This document shows, in pieces, positions 1 to 10,796 of a stretch of 64,000 bases of DNA; the stretch's first letter is position 1; every line of letters begins with the position of its first letter. Under the pieces are notes generated by a model. That model was not told the origin of the DNA, did not search any database, and saw nothing but the letters and a program-made list of their open reading frames with translations. The position numbers and the translations under genes were made by a program. Source of the stretch: Palaemon carinicauda (Eukaryota > Arthropoda > Malacostraca > Decapoda > Palaemonidae); contig NC_090744.1 in NCBI RefSeq assembly GCF_036898095.1, positions 96,331,383 through 96,395,382 of the forward strand. The letters run 5' to 3'.

Positions 1-3
1 AGA

Positions 4-170
4 GAGCCAATAGCCTTCAAGAAGAATCTGTCAGTGGGTCAACTCCTGAAGGCAGGAGTCTGGAAATACCAGACAACCTTCACAGCCCACTGTTTAAGGG
101 AATTCATTCACAAGTCATTTGATATGTCTTCTTTAGTACTTGTGGTAGCAGCTTATCAGTTAGTGTAGTG
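4..170 (+). pseudogene. C-terminal relic of a DIRS-type tyrosine recombinase
   Basis: One frame reads through a typical DIRS recombinase tail: an LLKAGVWK block followed by TTFTAHCLRE. In the family this is the W-K-S helix followed by F-x-x-F-Y-L-R, where Y is the nucleophile; here that Tyr reads Cys. The frame is not open upstream, because the window begins here. The same recombinase block occurs in degraded form near 27390-27500, so this is probably the third DIRS family of the window. Seen: residue pattern. Inferred: family membership. It is a dead fragment. Confidence 0.6.
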
Positions 171-1006
171 TATCTAGCCCTCTCATAGGACAAAAAGCTT
201 CTCATCTAAGATAGTTTTGACGTCAGTCTGGTATGAAAGTAAGAATATCTGGCCTTTTTTTCCCCACTTCTCATTCCTTTGTTGAACCGTTATGTCACAG
301 GATTGGATTGGACCTTTATACAGGTAAGCTAGAAGTACTTTTCCCCCATCCTCCTGATGAAGGGTAGTATGGATAGTAAGGTAAACTCGTCACTTTAATT
401 TGATCTTCTGTTGAAGACAACCTGACCCTTGGGGATATAGGCTCCTACATGACCGTCTGTCTGATTGAAACCTAACCCTATCACTTGAATTTTAAGTCAT
501 AGGAGGTTGATTGAAATCAACCCTCTTGCCCCTACTAAGGACCTACTGTATGATATTTCCGGGTTTTATACCAGTCAGTCTGGTTACAGCAACTTAATCC
601 CGCCTAAGGATAAGTCTCCCATTAAAGGAACACACACACACACACACCCAGATTGCCCAAGTTTTCACTACGGATGGGTGCCTCTTAGACCTCCATTCAT
701 AGCCCCCCAAAGAAGTTCAAAGTGGCTATTCGGTGAGCTAGCAGGTGGCAGCAGGGGCTTCCCCCGTTAAACGCCATTAACTACCGACATCTCGTTGGAA
801 ATTTTAACAAATGAGTTACATCTTCGCTGAAATTCTACTCCTATTAAAGAACTCAGGTTTATATAGTTTGGAAAACTTCAAATTACTTGAAAAGAATCTG
901 TGATATTTTCCTTTGATCGTACATTTACAGAATGTCATTGATTTAGTTGTTTGTTTTAGTGTCCTCCACAGTACTTTACTTGATGTAATCAGATACTTTG
1001 GATATA
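171..1006. other. Non-coding tail of the DIRS relic and unassigned DNA
   Basis: I find no gene here. The part to about 620 is probably the 3' non-coding tail of the relic to its left: it ends with a block near 600-630 that resembles the end-proximal block of the relic at 28200-28240 (agtctcc followed by ttaaagga). A short (CA)n run lies at about 631-648. Nothing recognisable is seen from 780 to 1006. Confidence 0.35.
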
Positions 1007-1257
1007 CAGTGGTACCTCTACATACGAGTATCCCAACATATGAATTTTCCAACATACGAAGTAAAATTCGACCAAATTTCTGCCTCGACATCCGAAGTGT
1101 TGCTCCAATATACGAAGTAAACATTACGCCATTGAGCGTCGAGTGCTCAGTTCTATGTTCTTGTGTGTATCGTGTGGTTGTCCTCTGTTTGGTCTGTTAT
1201 TAACAGTGCTTATTTTCTTCCTTTTCTCATATTTCCTTTTTGATTTTACCTATAATC

Positions 1258-1620
1258 ATGGTGCCTAAGAAGCTAAGTTTCAGTACAGGAAGAAGGCAAT
1301 TCTTTCATTAGAATTGAAGCAAGAAATTATAGAAAAACATGAGAGCAGTGTGCATGTGAGTGATACTGTATGGCTAAACAATATGGCCGGAATAGGCCTT
1401 TGATCTCGAGGATCATCAAGCTGAAGGCAGCCATTAAAGCAAATAACCATCGAAGGGGATCATCATTATTACAAGACATCGTAGCAATACCCTGGAAGAG
1501 ATAGAATGCCTTTTGTTGATAGGGATAAAGGACAAAGAGATTGTTGGCAATGATCATTTGTGAGAAAGGCCAGTGTGATGAACAGAAAGAAAGAAAAAAG
1601 TGAAGCAAAGAAAACCAAGA
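1258..1620 (+). pseudogene. Broken Tigger/pogo-like transposase N-terminus
   Basis: After an ATG and a Pro-Lys-Lys start near 1258, the plus strand encodes, across several frameshifts, the N-terminal DNA-binding region of a Tigger/CENP-B-like transposase. Recognisable pieces are a LELKQEIIEKHES helix, VHVSD, then a KLKAAIKANK-like stretch and a later KDKEIVGND stretch. These match the psq-type helix-turn-helix followed by the CENP-B-type second helix. The DDD catalytic domain is absent, replaced by the foldback region. It cannot make a functional protein. Confidence 0.65.
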
Positions 1621-1701
1621 TAGCATTAACAAGCTCTTTTAAATAAGACTTCTCTCTTTTTCTGTTTCTCTCTAAACATAGCATTAACATGTTCTTTAAA
1701 T

Positions 1702-1707
<6 letters not shown>

Positions 1708-1766
<59 letters not shown>
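1708..1766. repeat. (CT)n microsatellite
   Basis: An uninterrupted CT run of about 58 bases, in the left arm of the foldback. Its partner in the right arm is the GA run at 2540-2606. Open frames through it encode only repeated Arg-Glu or Ser-Leu and are not genes. Confidence 0.9.
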
Positions 1767-1769
<3 letters not shown>

Positions 1770-2416
1770 TCGCTGTTATAGTGTTAGATACGTTTATTAT
1801 TTTTTTTTCCGAGAGAGAGAGAAAGAGATTAAACAAAAATGTGTTTAGAGTACATATGATTTTTAACAGCGTCAACGAGTTGAAAAACAATTAAATGTAG
1901 CTAAGAAAGTAATAACAGCTAATCTGAATTCCTTTATTAACTAAAACAAATATTGATACAAACACACTCGTGTGCGTATGCACAAACACACACACACAGG
2001 TGCAAGAATTGCTACGCAGTAAGAGAGACAGTCGGGGAGGAGGTAGAGATGGTGACTGCGATAACATACTGTAACTCGTCACTGAAAGTGATGAAAATAA
2101 AAAATCAAAAGAAAAAAAATGTAAGAAATATGAAATATAAAAATAAAAAAAAAATAAATAAGCTAAGTTAGATTAAAATTTCCGTAGTGTAAGTTACGGT
2201 ATGTTATCGCAGTCACCATCTCTACCTCCTCGCCGATTGTGTCTCCTCGTGCGTGTGTGTGTGTTTGCGCATACGCACACGAGTGTGTTTGTATCAATAT
2301 TTGTTTTAGTTAATAAAGGAATTCAGATTCGCTGATATTGTTTTTTTAGTTACATTTAACTGTCTTTCAACTCGTTAACGCTGTTAAAAATCATATGTAC
2401 ACAACACATTTTTGTT

Positions 2417-2418
<2 letters not shown>

Positions 2419-2495
<77 letters not shown>

Positions 2496-2534
2496 AAAAA
2501 ATTAATAGACGTCTCTAACACTAACAGTGAAGAA

Positions 2535-2606
<72 letters not shown>
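2419..2606. repeat. (CT)n and (GA)n microsatellites
   Basis: A CT run (about 2419-2494) is followed after about 45 bases by a GA run (about 2540-2606). The two can pair with each other as well as with the left-arm run at 1708-1766. The dipeptide-repeat open frame across them is not a gene. Confidence 0.9.
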
Positions 2607-2612
<6 letters not shown>

Positions 2613-2978
2613 TTAAAGAACATGTTAACACCATGTCTACCTTCTCGCCGATCGTCCGTCTCCTCCTGGCGTAGCAAATCCTACACCTGCGTTAGCTTGT
2701 CTCTAAGGTAAAGTGGCAATAAAACACATTTTTTATTTATTATTTCTTTATGATTATCTTTTTTACATGCTTCTTTCATATTATGCAGTTATGTTATTGT
2801 TATGTGTAATTATGTGTAGCCATTTATTAAGGATTTATTATGGGTTTTTAGGCTGAGGAACAAATTAAATGAATTACCATGTATTCTTATGGGAAAATTC
2901 GTTTCTACATCCGTACATTTTCTACATCCGAAGTCGGTTGTGGAACGAATTAAATTCGTATGTAGAGGTACCACTGTA

Positions 2979-4069
2979 CCGTACATACTCGTGTAATAGC
3001 CGAACAGTAAAGTACTACCCCCAAATTTTCACCCATAAAAACTGATTCTGTTATGTATCTCGTCTATAATGTGAGTTCCTTTTTTTTGAGAATCCAAATA
3101 GCAGTAGACTAACCTCATTTACTTCATTTCTTTATTCCATCTTATAGTTCAATAAGTTCATAGCTGCTAAGCTATTTGGAATTGGCAAAAGCTGTGTCCA
3201 AATCTGGAGAAAACTAAAAGAAAAAGGGGTGGAAATTCTTTACAAATGAGCAAATCACAGAGTTAAATGTAAATGGCTGAAGTTAGAAGATAATGTGGCA
3301 GTGTGTCTGAAAACTGAGTAAATAGTTTTGTTATAACATGATCTAATATCAGACTTCATGAAATTCAAGAAGTAAGAAAAATGGTCATTTCTGAGTTTAT
3401 AGTAAGTGCAGGATGGTTTATTCCGGTTATGAAAAATTAACCTTATTGTACAAAAACTACCTATAGGTTATTGGAAGACAAATTAGTCATTTAATAAGCT
3501 TTATAATTGCTACAAAGCTAAAAATTAAATTATCGTGAATCAGCAAGATAAATGCAACTCGTGTAAGCTTTGACATGCCATTAAACTCAGCTGTAATTGA
3601 ATATCAGAGAAGTATTTCAAATAAAGCTATTTACCTTTGTATGATATAATAAAAATGATAGTTCAAGTGATAATTGCTTATTTTACAAAATAAGAAAGAT
3701 CCCTTGGTAGTTTGCCTTAATCACTTGATTTGTAAAGCATGGATAGTAGTGTTGATCAACTAGAAATGTAAACTGTGGGAAAGATTAAGATATACTCTAT
3801 TTTATTTCTTAAAACAATACTAAAATGTGAATATTACATGCATTATTATTGGATATGGTTAAGTGAAACATCAGGTTTATCAAAATCCTGTTAATTTAAA
3901 ATATAAAGCTGTAATTTTTTACCACAGAAAATGGATATATTGTTTGGACAATGATGTAGCCTGATCAAAGAGTACATATGCTAATTTTATATCTCGTGTA
4001 TGATGCGACCCTCTTAAATTATTCACCAAATTAGTCTTCAAAAGCTGTATGATACACGAGTATATACGG
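2979..4069. mobile_element. pogo-like DNA transposon relic, copy 1
   Basis: Inverted termini CCGTACATACTCGTGTA (left) and the complement of CCGTATATACTCGTGTA (right) are each flanked by TA. Near 3160-3230 the plus strand encodes a broken helix-turn-helix, AAKLFGIGKSCVQIWRKLK, typical of pogo/Jerky-type transposases. The rest is AT-rich and decayed. The stretch 3150-3950 is similar to 25950-26575, so the window holds two copies. The left TA (2977-2978) is also the right TA of the Tigger-like element. Confidence 0.7.
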
Positions 4070-4970
4070 TACTGTAGTTACAAATACTGTATACTTACTG
4101 TACGGATGGATCCATACAGTTTACAAATATTTAAAATGGCCTATGTTATAGAGCCTGGAACCGTGCAGGGTTAGTTAGGATTTGTCATCCATCAGAGAGT
4201 GATGCTCAAGTCTTACAATCATGAATATCCCTTTCTAATTACTTTATTCTTGATATCAGAGTTATCAATAGCTGCCTTGCTCACTCACAGGTATTCCAGA
4301 AAAACAATACATCATTTAGAATAAATTTGGTGTTAGAAGTCAGGAGGGAGGAGGTTTTTGAGAACAGATATACATAGTTCAATAGAGTGGATGACCAGAG
4401 GAGTTGGGTGTCACAAGAATAATGATGAATAAATTTGGTACTTTCATACGAAGATTACTTAAATAAGAAGTATTGTATTTTAAAATTTTACTTCATACAA
4501 GTAAATTTAAACTCATTAATACTGTATTGTATTGCATGCTACAGCATATATAGTAATATAGATTTACTACAAGTTGATGCTAGGATGGTGTGCAATTGCA
4601 TCAGCGTCGGTTTACATTAACATCTGGGCTTACTTTGCCAGATGTGGATGAACTTACAATAGCACTTAATATAGAAAGAATTTTAAAATCTGGACTGTGA
4701 GAGGGCCTGTTTATATACTTGGGAAATTTTAGAATTAAGTCAAATCTTCAGTCTAGCATAATAGAATGGATTGTCCTCCAGCATAGTTCTTGTAGTTAGA
4801 CTTGAATTGTTGGCTGGTTCATAGGCCAAAAAAAAAAACCCCACAGATAACCATGAATTTGGACAAGTATACGTCACTAGCATTGTGTTACTATGGGCTC
4901 ATTCTTTAGGGGACCTTGGTGATACTGTGGATCAGATTCAAACACACTTCTACTTATACTTTACTTTATT
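4070..4970. other. No gene recognised
   Basis: AT-rich DNA without a convincing coding frame, RNA gene or repeat that I can identify. Confidence 0.5.
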
Positions 4971-5040
4971 TACTATCGATTGTGAGCGATTGGTTTCCGG
5001 TTGTTTAACTTGTATGTTGATGGAGTGGTGAGAGAGGTGA

Positions 5041-5875
5041 ATGCTTGGACGAGGATTGAAACTGGTAGACAAGAATGATCATGAATGGGAGGTAAATCAG
5101 TTGTTGTTTGCGGATGATACTGTACTGGTTGCAGACGAGGAAGAGAAGCTTGGCCGATTAGTGACAGAATTTGGAAGGGTGTGTGAGAGAAGGAAGTTGA
5201 GAGTTAATGTGGGGAAGAGTAAGTTTATGAGATGTACAGGAAGGGATGGTGGTGCGAGGTTGAATGTCATGTTGAATGGCGAGTTACTTGAGGAGGTGGA
5301 TCAGTTTAAGTACTTGGGGTCTTGTTGCAGCAAATGGTGGAGTGGAAGCAGATGTACGTCAGAGAGTGAATGAAGGATGCAAATTGTTGGGGGCAGTTAA
5401 GGGAGTAGTAAAAAATAGAGGGTTGGACATGAATATAAAGAGAGTTCTGTATGAAAAAGTGATTGTACCAACTGTGATGTATGGATCAGAGTTGTGGGGA
5501 ATGAAAGTGACGGAGAGACAGAAATTGATTGTGTTTGAGATGAAGTGTCTAAGGAGTATGGCTGGTGTATCTCGAGTAGATAAGGTTAGGAACGAAGTAG
5601 TGAGGGTGAGAACGGGTGTAAGAAATGAGTTAGCAGCTAGAGTGGATATGAAGGTGTTGAGGTGGTTTGGCCATGTTGAGAGAATGGAAAATGGCTATCT
5701 GCTAAAGGTGATGAATGCAAGAGTTGATGGGAGAAGTACAAGAGAAAGGCCAAGGTTTGGGTGGATGGATGGAGTGGAGAAAGCTCTGGGTGATAGGAGG
5801 ATAGATGTGAGAGAGGCAAGAGAGCGTGCTAGAAATAGGAATGAATGGCGAGCGATTGTGACGCAGTTCCGGTAG
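5041..5875 (+). pseudogene. LINE reverse transcriptase, C-terminal part, frameshifted
   Basis: The protein shows the catalytic FADD box (LLFADDTVLVAD, 5101-5136), then a thumb-like region and the C-terminal stretch usual in these LINEs: MYGSELW, an FEMKCLRSMAGV-like block, RWFGHVERM and a GRSTRERPRFGWMDGV block. The first frame runs 5041-5373 and the continuation is in another frame from about 5317 to 5875, so a small indel near 5317-5330 breaks the gene. A second lesion lies just before 5041. In function it would copy its own RNA at the target site; this copy is dead. Confidence 0.75.
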
Positions 5876-6140
5876 GCCCTGCTGCTGCCTCCGGTGCCTT
5901 AGATGACCGCGGAGGTAGCAGCAGTAGGGGATTCAGCGTTATGAAGCTTCATCTGTGGTGGATAACGGGGGAGGGTGGGCTGTGGTACCCTAGCAGTACC
6001 AGCCAAACTCGGTTGAGTCCCTTATCTGGCTGGGAGGAACGTAGAGAGGAGAGGTGCCCTTTTCTGTTTCATTTGTTTGATGTTGGCTACCCCGTAAAAT
6101 TGGGGGAAGTGCCTTGGTATATGTATGTATGTATTATCTA
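5876..6140 (+). repeat. LINE 3' untranslated region with ATGT-type tail
   Basis: This stretch is similar over nearly its whole length to the reverse complement of 49265-49545, including the blocks around CTTAGATGACCGCGGAGG and GAGGGTGGGCTGTGG. It ends in TATGTATGTATGT. The tail-like end supports target-primed insertion of both copies. Confidence 0.75.
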
Positions 6141-6221
6141 CACATACCTACAATCACATACATTCACAATTGTACCTTAAATATTTATTTTAATTCCAAC
6201 TAATCATTATTACTAATTTTC

Positions 6222-6392
6222 AATATTTAACTTAGCCGGTGATTATATAAGCTGCAACTCTGTTGCTCGACAGAAAACTCTACGTTAAAAATCCGCCAGC
6301 GATCGCTATGCAGGTAGGGGGTGTACTTCAACAGCGCCATCTGTCATGCAAGTACTCAGTACTCAATGTAAACAAAGAACTCAATTTTCTCT
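6222..6392 (+). repeat. Left inverted terminal repeat of DIRS element A
   Basis: About 170 bases matching the reverse complement of 20068-20264 with few differences, including GTTGCTCGACAGA and CAGCGCCATCTGTCATGCA. The outermost block differs slightly from the right copy: AACTTAGCCGG here against the complement of CCGGGTAAGTAT there. Confidence 0.85.
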
Positions 6393-7500
6393 CTGTCGGG
6401 CTACCGGCAAGACCTACTAATTCGCTGTTGCTAACTGGATTTGTTTTCACAACTATTGGTGAAGTACACTATTCTAGTTTTGAGCTTTCGCTATGCAGGT
6501 GTTTTATCTTCATCTCAAAACTTGAACTCGTTTTGGATAGATTTAATTATGGTGACAAAGAGAGTATGGACTTTCTTTCACTTTTAAATGGCCGACCCTT
6601 CCCTTAGACGGAAGTGTGTTTAGGCTTTTAGTAATTATCTTATCACGTTATAGATTTTCCTCTATATATTTTATATCTCTCCGCCTTTATTAGGCCTCTT
6701 CGATTAACTTTCCATTTTTTATAAACATATAAAATAAATTTTAATGCTTTGTTTATATAGACCTTTCCTGAGAGTAGGCGGTCCTAACTTGGAAACCGAA
6801 GTTAATCAACATTGAGCCCTTTATATCGTCTTTAGCTTTTAAAGGATTTAAAACTTTTTAAATGTAATATTTTATGAAAGAATTTCTTTGATAGTCTTCG
6901 TACTGTTTTCAAAGATGAACTAACGTTTAGTTTTTTATGCTACGCAGTTGTTGACGTTCAGGACGTTCAACATGCGCTCTATCGTTACGATAGAGAGAGA
7001 GTGTATCACGGTTTCACTTTGCAGTAAGAGTAAATCGATTCTGACGTTTTGTTCATTCTTTCTTAGCTTAAATGTTTTAAATTCTAATTTAAAGGAACTT
7101 TTTATTTGAAAAACCTTTCAGTTTTTTCCTTTAGTCAAATAACATGTTTTTTTGACGATATATAATTGGGCTCTTCTCTTAGGTGCGAAATCAAGAGAGA
7201 AAGAGAGAGAGAGATAGAGACGGAGGGAGAGAGAGGAGAGAAAACGTTCCGTTCAAGCGGGTAACGTTGTTCTCGTGTTACTCTCGTCCCTAGTCTCTGT
7301 ACGGGGAGGAAGGATAAAACGTTTTTAGGTTTTTATTCTCGTCCCCAGACTATGTGCGGTGAGAGATTGAAAACGTAGTTATATGAACTAGTGTTTAGTC
7401 TCTTTCCCAGCCACTGATTTTTCTTTTTATCTTTAAATATGTTTTCTGTTTTTTGCTGGTATTATGAGCTTGCATTATACGACTAATTTCGCAATTACTA
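6393..7500 (+). other. Leader region of DIRS element A
   Basis: A non-coding leader between the terminal repeat and gag, closely similar to 32446-33560 of element D. It holds a GA-rich block at about 7195-7240 and a GTTGACGTTCAGGACGTTCA block near 6950 that recurs in the gag region (8345, 9438). No open gene is seen. Confidence 0.6.
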
Positions 7501-9795
7501 CCTTTTAATGAAGGGTAGAATTGCGTGTTTCAGGTAGAAATAAGTGCAAAACAGAAAATCGAAGTGATAAAGTGATATGCGCAAAGTGTTACAGTGTTGC
7601 GTCCGAGGCGCAAAGTGTTACAGTGTTGCGTCCGAGGGTTCGTCTGTTCGTGCCTGTCGTTCACCTAGTCCGGGACCTCTTGCAAGCTCCCAAGCCCAGG
7701 GGAGAAGTAATGTCAAAAGACTTATGGGTTCGAGAGGCCTTGACCAACGAACAGACGTTTTCCCTCTATGGTATCGGGTGTTTCTTACCAAGATCTCCCC
7801 TACCATAAGACGAGAGAGACGTTGTTTCTCCTCGCCATCCGTAGGCTTTTCGCATAAGAAACCTGTCACAAGGTTTCGAAGCCCTTAAGCGAAAGTCAGT
7901 CCTTTCAGGACAGGTCCAGCGTCCTGGCTACAGCCATTAGGACAGCTCTGACCCTATGCAGTCATCGGATAACTGCTCGCCGCCTAACAAAAGCGTAATA
8001 CAGACTCCGAAAGTCTTTTTTTTTGTAGGCAAAGTGTTGCGGTCACAGACGTTACCCTCGTCTATTACCACAACCATTTCCGTTGATCCTTAAGGGGTTG
8101 TATGGCAAAACATGCAGTATATGCTTGCCTCCCTTATGGAAGACTATTCTGCCGATTAGTCCGTTGAGTCTAGCCGTTTATCTCATCGATATCCTGGCTT
8201 TCAGCCAACCTAACGTTCCTTTGTGCTTACTGTTGACGTTGGCGTAGCTTAGTCACGTCAGTCAGGTTGTTTAGAACCACACTCGATGCGGTCTCGTGTG
8301 GTTTTTCAGCCGCATTTGGACGTTAGGCCACTTGCTGATGCTCCTGTTGACGTTCAAGACGTTCACTAACAATCGGAGTTGACTTGTTTTGACGCTGTGC
8401 GTCAACCTCCGCATTCTAGAGTTGTTTTGACTGCTCAGTCTAGGCAGTCAAAGCAGTCTCGAGTGGACGCTGTACGTCCTCACGCACCTGTTGTGGTTGA
8501 CAGTTCAGTTGTTGACAGTTCACAGACTGTCAAGCAGTTACATGACGTTGCGTTCTGGTCCGCTACTAATGCACCAGTGAGAGACTCAGCTTTTATCGGA
8601 CAAGGTTCCTGTAGATGAGGAAGTTGCTGTTCTCCCTCCTACTGATATTCCCTTGAGGACTCTGTCAGATGGAGAGGAGCCTTAAGCTGCTTAGCCTCCT
8701 ATGGACTTTAATTAAATCATGATGATTTTTTTAAGGATCTTCGTCCGGATCTTGTAACTGCTGCTCTTCGTTCGCCTAAACGTCAGAACTTACACTAGGC
8801 CTAGCTACTTCGAAGCCGTTGTTTTTAAGCTAGTGCTCTCTCGCTCTCCTAGAGAGTGTTACGTTGGCTAGGCGACTGGTTTTTCACCAGGAGGAGTTTG
8901 GGGGATACAGCCTTTGCTTTCCCTTCTTTTAAACTGGTTTATAGAGCGAGAGTCTGATATGACACGAGAGAAGTTCTCGGCTTGGGAGTTCATGCCTCTG
9001 CCCAGATAGACTTCTCAATTCTGGTAGACTCTCCCTGGCGCCTAGCCAGGAGACGCTCCAAGTTGTTTACAGGTCAACTTCTCAGCTGTTGTCGAGCCTT
9101 TGAAGTTTTGCTGTACTATTATGTCACGCATAACAAGGCTTTCAGGGATGGTAAACGGTTCCGCCTCAGTCGCTAACCCCGTCTGTTGCCACACCTGCTC
9201 CCGTAGACCCTAAATGGGCTTTGCTGCAAGACATGCAGTCCAAGCTTGCGTCCTTGATAGAGGACTTAAATGCGGAGAAGAACCTTCTGGCCAACAACCT
9301 TCCAACCGGTCGGTTGTGCGCCCTGTTGACGCTGAGGTAACCTACTCGCGTCTGCCAGTTGAGGTGGTTCCTCCACCTATGCGACCCAGTGTGGGTTGCC
9401 AGCCGCACGTTGACGTTAAGCGACGCTCGGAGGTGGTTGTTGACGTTCAGGACGTTCAACAACCAGCAGAGGTGACTTGTTGTGACGCAGTGCGTCAACC
9501 TCAGCAACCCGGTAGGGTGTTGACTGCACAACCCAGACGGTCTAGACAGTTTCGCGTTGACGCTCTGCTTCCTCGCGCACCCATGGTTGTTGACAGTTCA
9601 CAGACTGTGCAGCAGTTCCATGATATTGCGTCCGGCTCCGTCACGCATCCACCAGTGCGACCGGATTCAGCGAGTCAGACGTTGCCCACTCCATTGCCGT
9701 TTCCTCATCAGTTTCGGATGAGGAACCCTCTGATGAGGACGTTGCTGAACAAGACGATCAGCCCCCAGCCCTGCTATCCATCCAGAAGATGCTGA
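7501..9795 (+). pseudogene. gag relic of DIRS element A
   Basis: Several short frames in different phases encode pieces that are contiguous or longer in D. Recognisable parts: a region near 7620-7740, a VDVQDVQQ-rich region with repeated GTTGACGTTCARGACGTTC blocks, and a C-terminal acidic tail ending near 9770. The role would be the structural protein of the replication particle. I recognise it by position before the pol domains and by the equivalent parts of D and F, not by a sharp motif. Frameshifts and stops make it non-functional. Confidence 0.55.
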
Positions 9796-10430
9796 AGAAG
9801 GAACGCTGCTCAGTCAGGCTGTGGATGAGTCTGGTAGGGACGCTGTCATCCGTGGATCAATTTGTGTCACTAGGAAGACTACACCTCCGTCCTCTTCAAT
9901 ACCATCTAGCTTTTCACTGGAAAAAGGACAAGACGCTAGAAGCGGTCTCGATCCCGGTTTCCGAAAAGATAAAGTCTTGTCTGACTTGATGAAAGGACTA
10001 TATCAACCTAAGAGAGGGTCTTCCCCTGACTGTTCAGACTCCCAACCACGTTCTCTTCTCGGACGCATCGGACGTAGGCTGGGGTGCGACATTAGACGGT
10101 CGGGAATGCTCGGGAATATGGAACTCGAGTCAAAGGACAATGCATTTCAACTGCAAGGAGCTTCTGGCAGTACGTCTGGCCTGGAAAAGCTTCAGGTCTC
10201 TCCTTCAAGGCAAAGTGGTGGAGGTGAACTCGGACAACACCACGGCTTTGGCGTACATCTCCAAGCAAGGAGGGACCTACTCTCTGACGTTGTACGAGAT
10301 CGCAAGGGACCTCCTCACCTGGTCAAAAGGTCTAGACATATCACTAGTAACGAGGTTCATCCAAGGCAACTTGAATGTCATGGCAGATTGTCTCAGTCGG
10401 AAGGGACAAATAATTCCAACATAATGGACC
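9780..10430 (+). pseudogene. Reverse-transcriptase thumb and RNase H of DIRS element A
   Basis: The thumb (about 9780-9990) reads SVRLWMSLVGTLSSV and LRPLQYHLAFHW, followed by the connection SEKIKSCLT. RNase H follows with a SDAS-type first catalytic Asp near 10060, the CKELLAV Glu, SDNTTALAYIS and MADCLSR. The upstream palm with its catalytic aspartates (the YLDD region) is missing: the gag tail is joined almost directly to the thumb. The same junction is present in D (about 35890-35930) and F (about 61820-61850). Frames differ between thumb and RNase H, so the copy is broken. Confidence 0.75.
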
Positions 10431-10474
10431 CTCCACAAGGATGTATGCAAGAGACTTTGGGCCACCTGGGGCCA

Positions 10475-10740
10475 GCCAACCATAGATCTCTTCGCAACCT
10501 CGATGACCAAGAGGCTCCCAATATTTTGCTCACCAATCCCGGACCCAGCAGCAGTTCATATAGATGCCTTTCTCCTAGATTGGTCACATCTAGATCTATA
10601 TGCCTTCCCTCCGTTCAAGATTGTCAACAAGGTACTGCAGAAGTTCGCCTCTCACGAAGGGACAAGGTTGACGCTAGTTGCTTCCCTCTGGCCCGCGAGA
10701 GAATGGTTCACCGAGGTACTTCGATGGCTAGTAGACGTTC
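10475..10740 (+). pseudogene. Methyltransferase-like domain of DIRS element A
   Basis: In the frame that opens near 10503 and is entered from an upstream frame, the region after RNase H reads DLFAT, then DPAAVHIDAFLLDW, YAFPPF, a VASLWPAREW block and the start of the recombinase overlap. This matches the region after RNase H in DIRS elements, described as related to phage N6-adenine methyltransferases. Whether it has activity is unknown; the usual DPPW-type motif is FPP here, as in element B. Confidence 0.6.
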
Positions 10741-10796
10741 CCAGAACACTTCCCCTAAGGGTGGACCTTCTACGTCAGCCACACGTAAAGAAGGTA

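Larger units (their letters stand above)
1683..2628. repeat. Large foldback (inverted repeat, arms about 400 bp)
   Basis: The left arm (about 1683-2075) and right arm (about 2190-2628) are reverse complements over most of their length. Examples: GTTAACATGTTCTTTAAATA-like at the left and its complement at 2608-2628; the GGTGACTGCGATAACATA block near 2051 and its complement near 2198-2215; and the block around 1930-1990 against 2265-2330. The centre (about 2076-2190) is A-rich. Both arms carry long (CT)n/(GA)n runs. The structure lies inside the Tigger-like element and may be a nested foldback transposon. Confidence 0.7.
1007..2976. mobile_element. Decayed Tigger-like (Tc1/mariner superfamily) DNA transposon
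   Basis: The element is bounded by inverted termini beginning CAGTGGTACCTCTACATA at 1007 and ending in the reverse complement at 2976, each flanked by TA, the target duplication of this superfamily. This type of terminus is familiar from Tigger-like elements. Inside are a broken transposase N-terminus (1258-1620) and a large foldback (about 1683-2628). No open transposase frame remains, so it is non-autonomous. The right TA is immediately followed by another TA-flanked element. Confidence 0.75.
4975..6165 (+). mobile_element. 5'-truncated LINE (non-LTR retrotransposon) with 3' tail
   Basis: It holds the C-terminal half of a reverse transcriptase (5041-5875), then a GC-rich 3' untranslated region (5876-6115) and a short ATGT-type tail (about 6117-6135). 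The upstream edge enters directly into the reverse-transcriptase domain near a LFNLYVDGVVREV motif, so the 5' part is missing, as is usual for LINE copies. The 3' region recurs in reverse orientation at 49265-49545. The clade could be RTE-like or CR1-like; I cannot decide. Confidence 0.75.

Noticed and set aside
507..770. Open frame with a Thr-His repeat
   Set aside because: The repeat is a (CA)n run and the rest lies in the non-coding tail of a DIRS relic; no conserved motif.
2412..2711. Open frame of Ser-Leu and Arg-Glu repeats
   Set aside because: It is the CT and GA microsatellites read as codons; no composition or motif of a protein outside the repeats.
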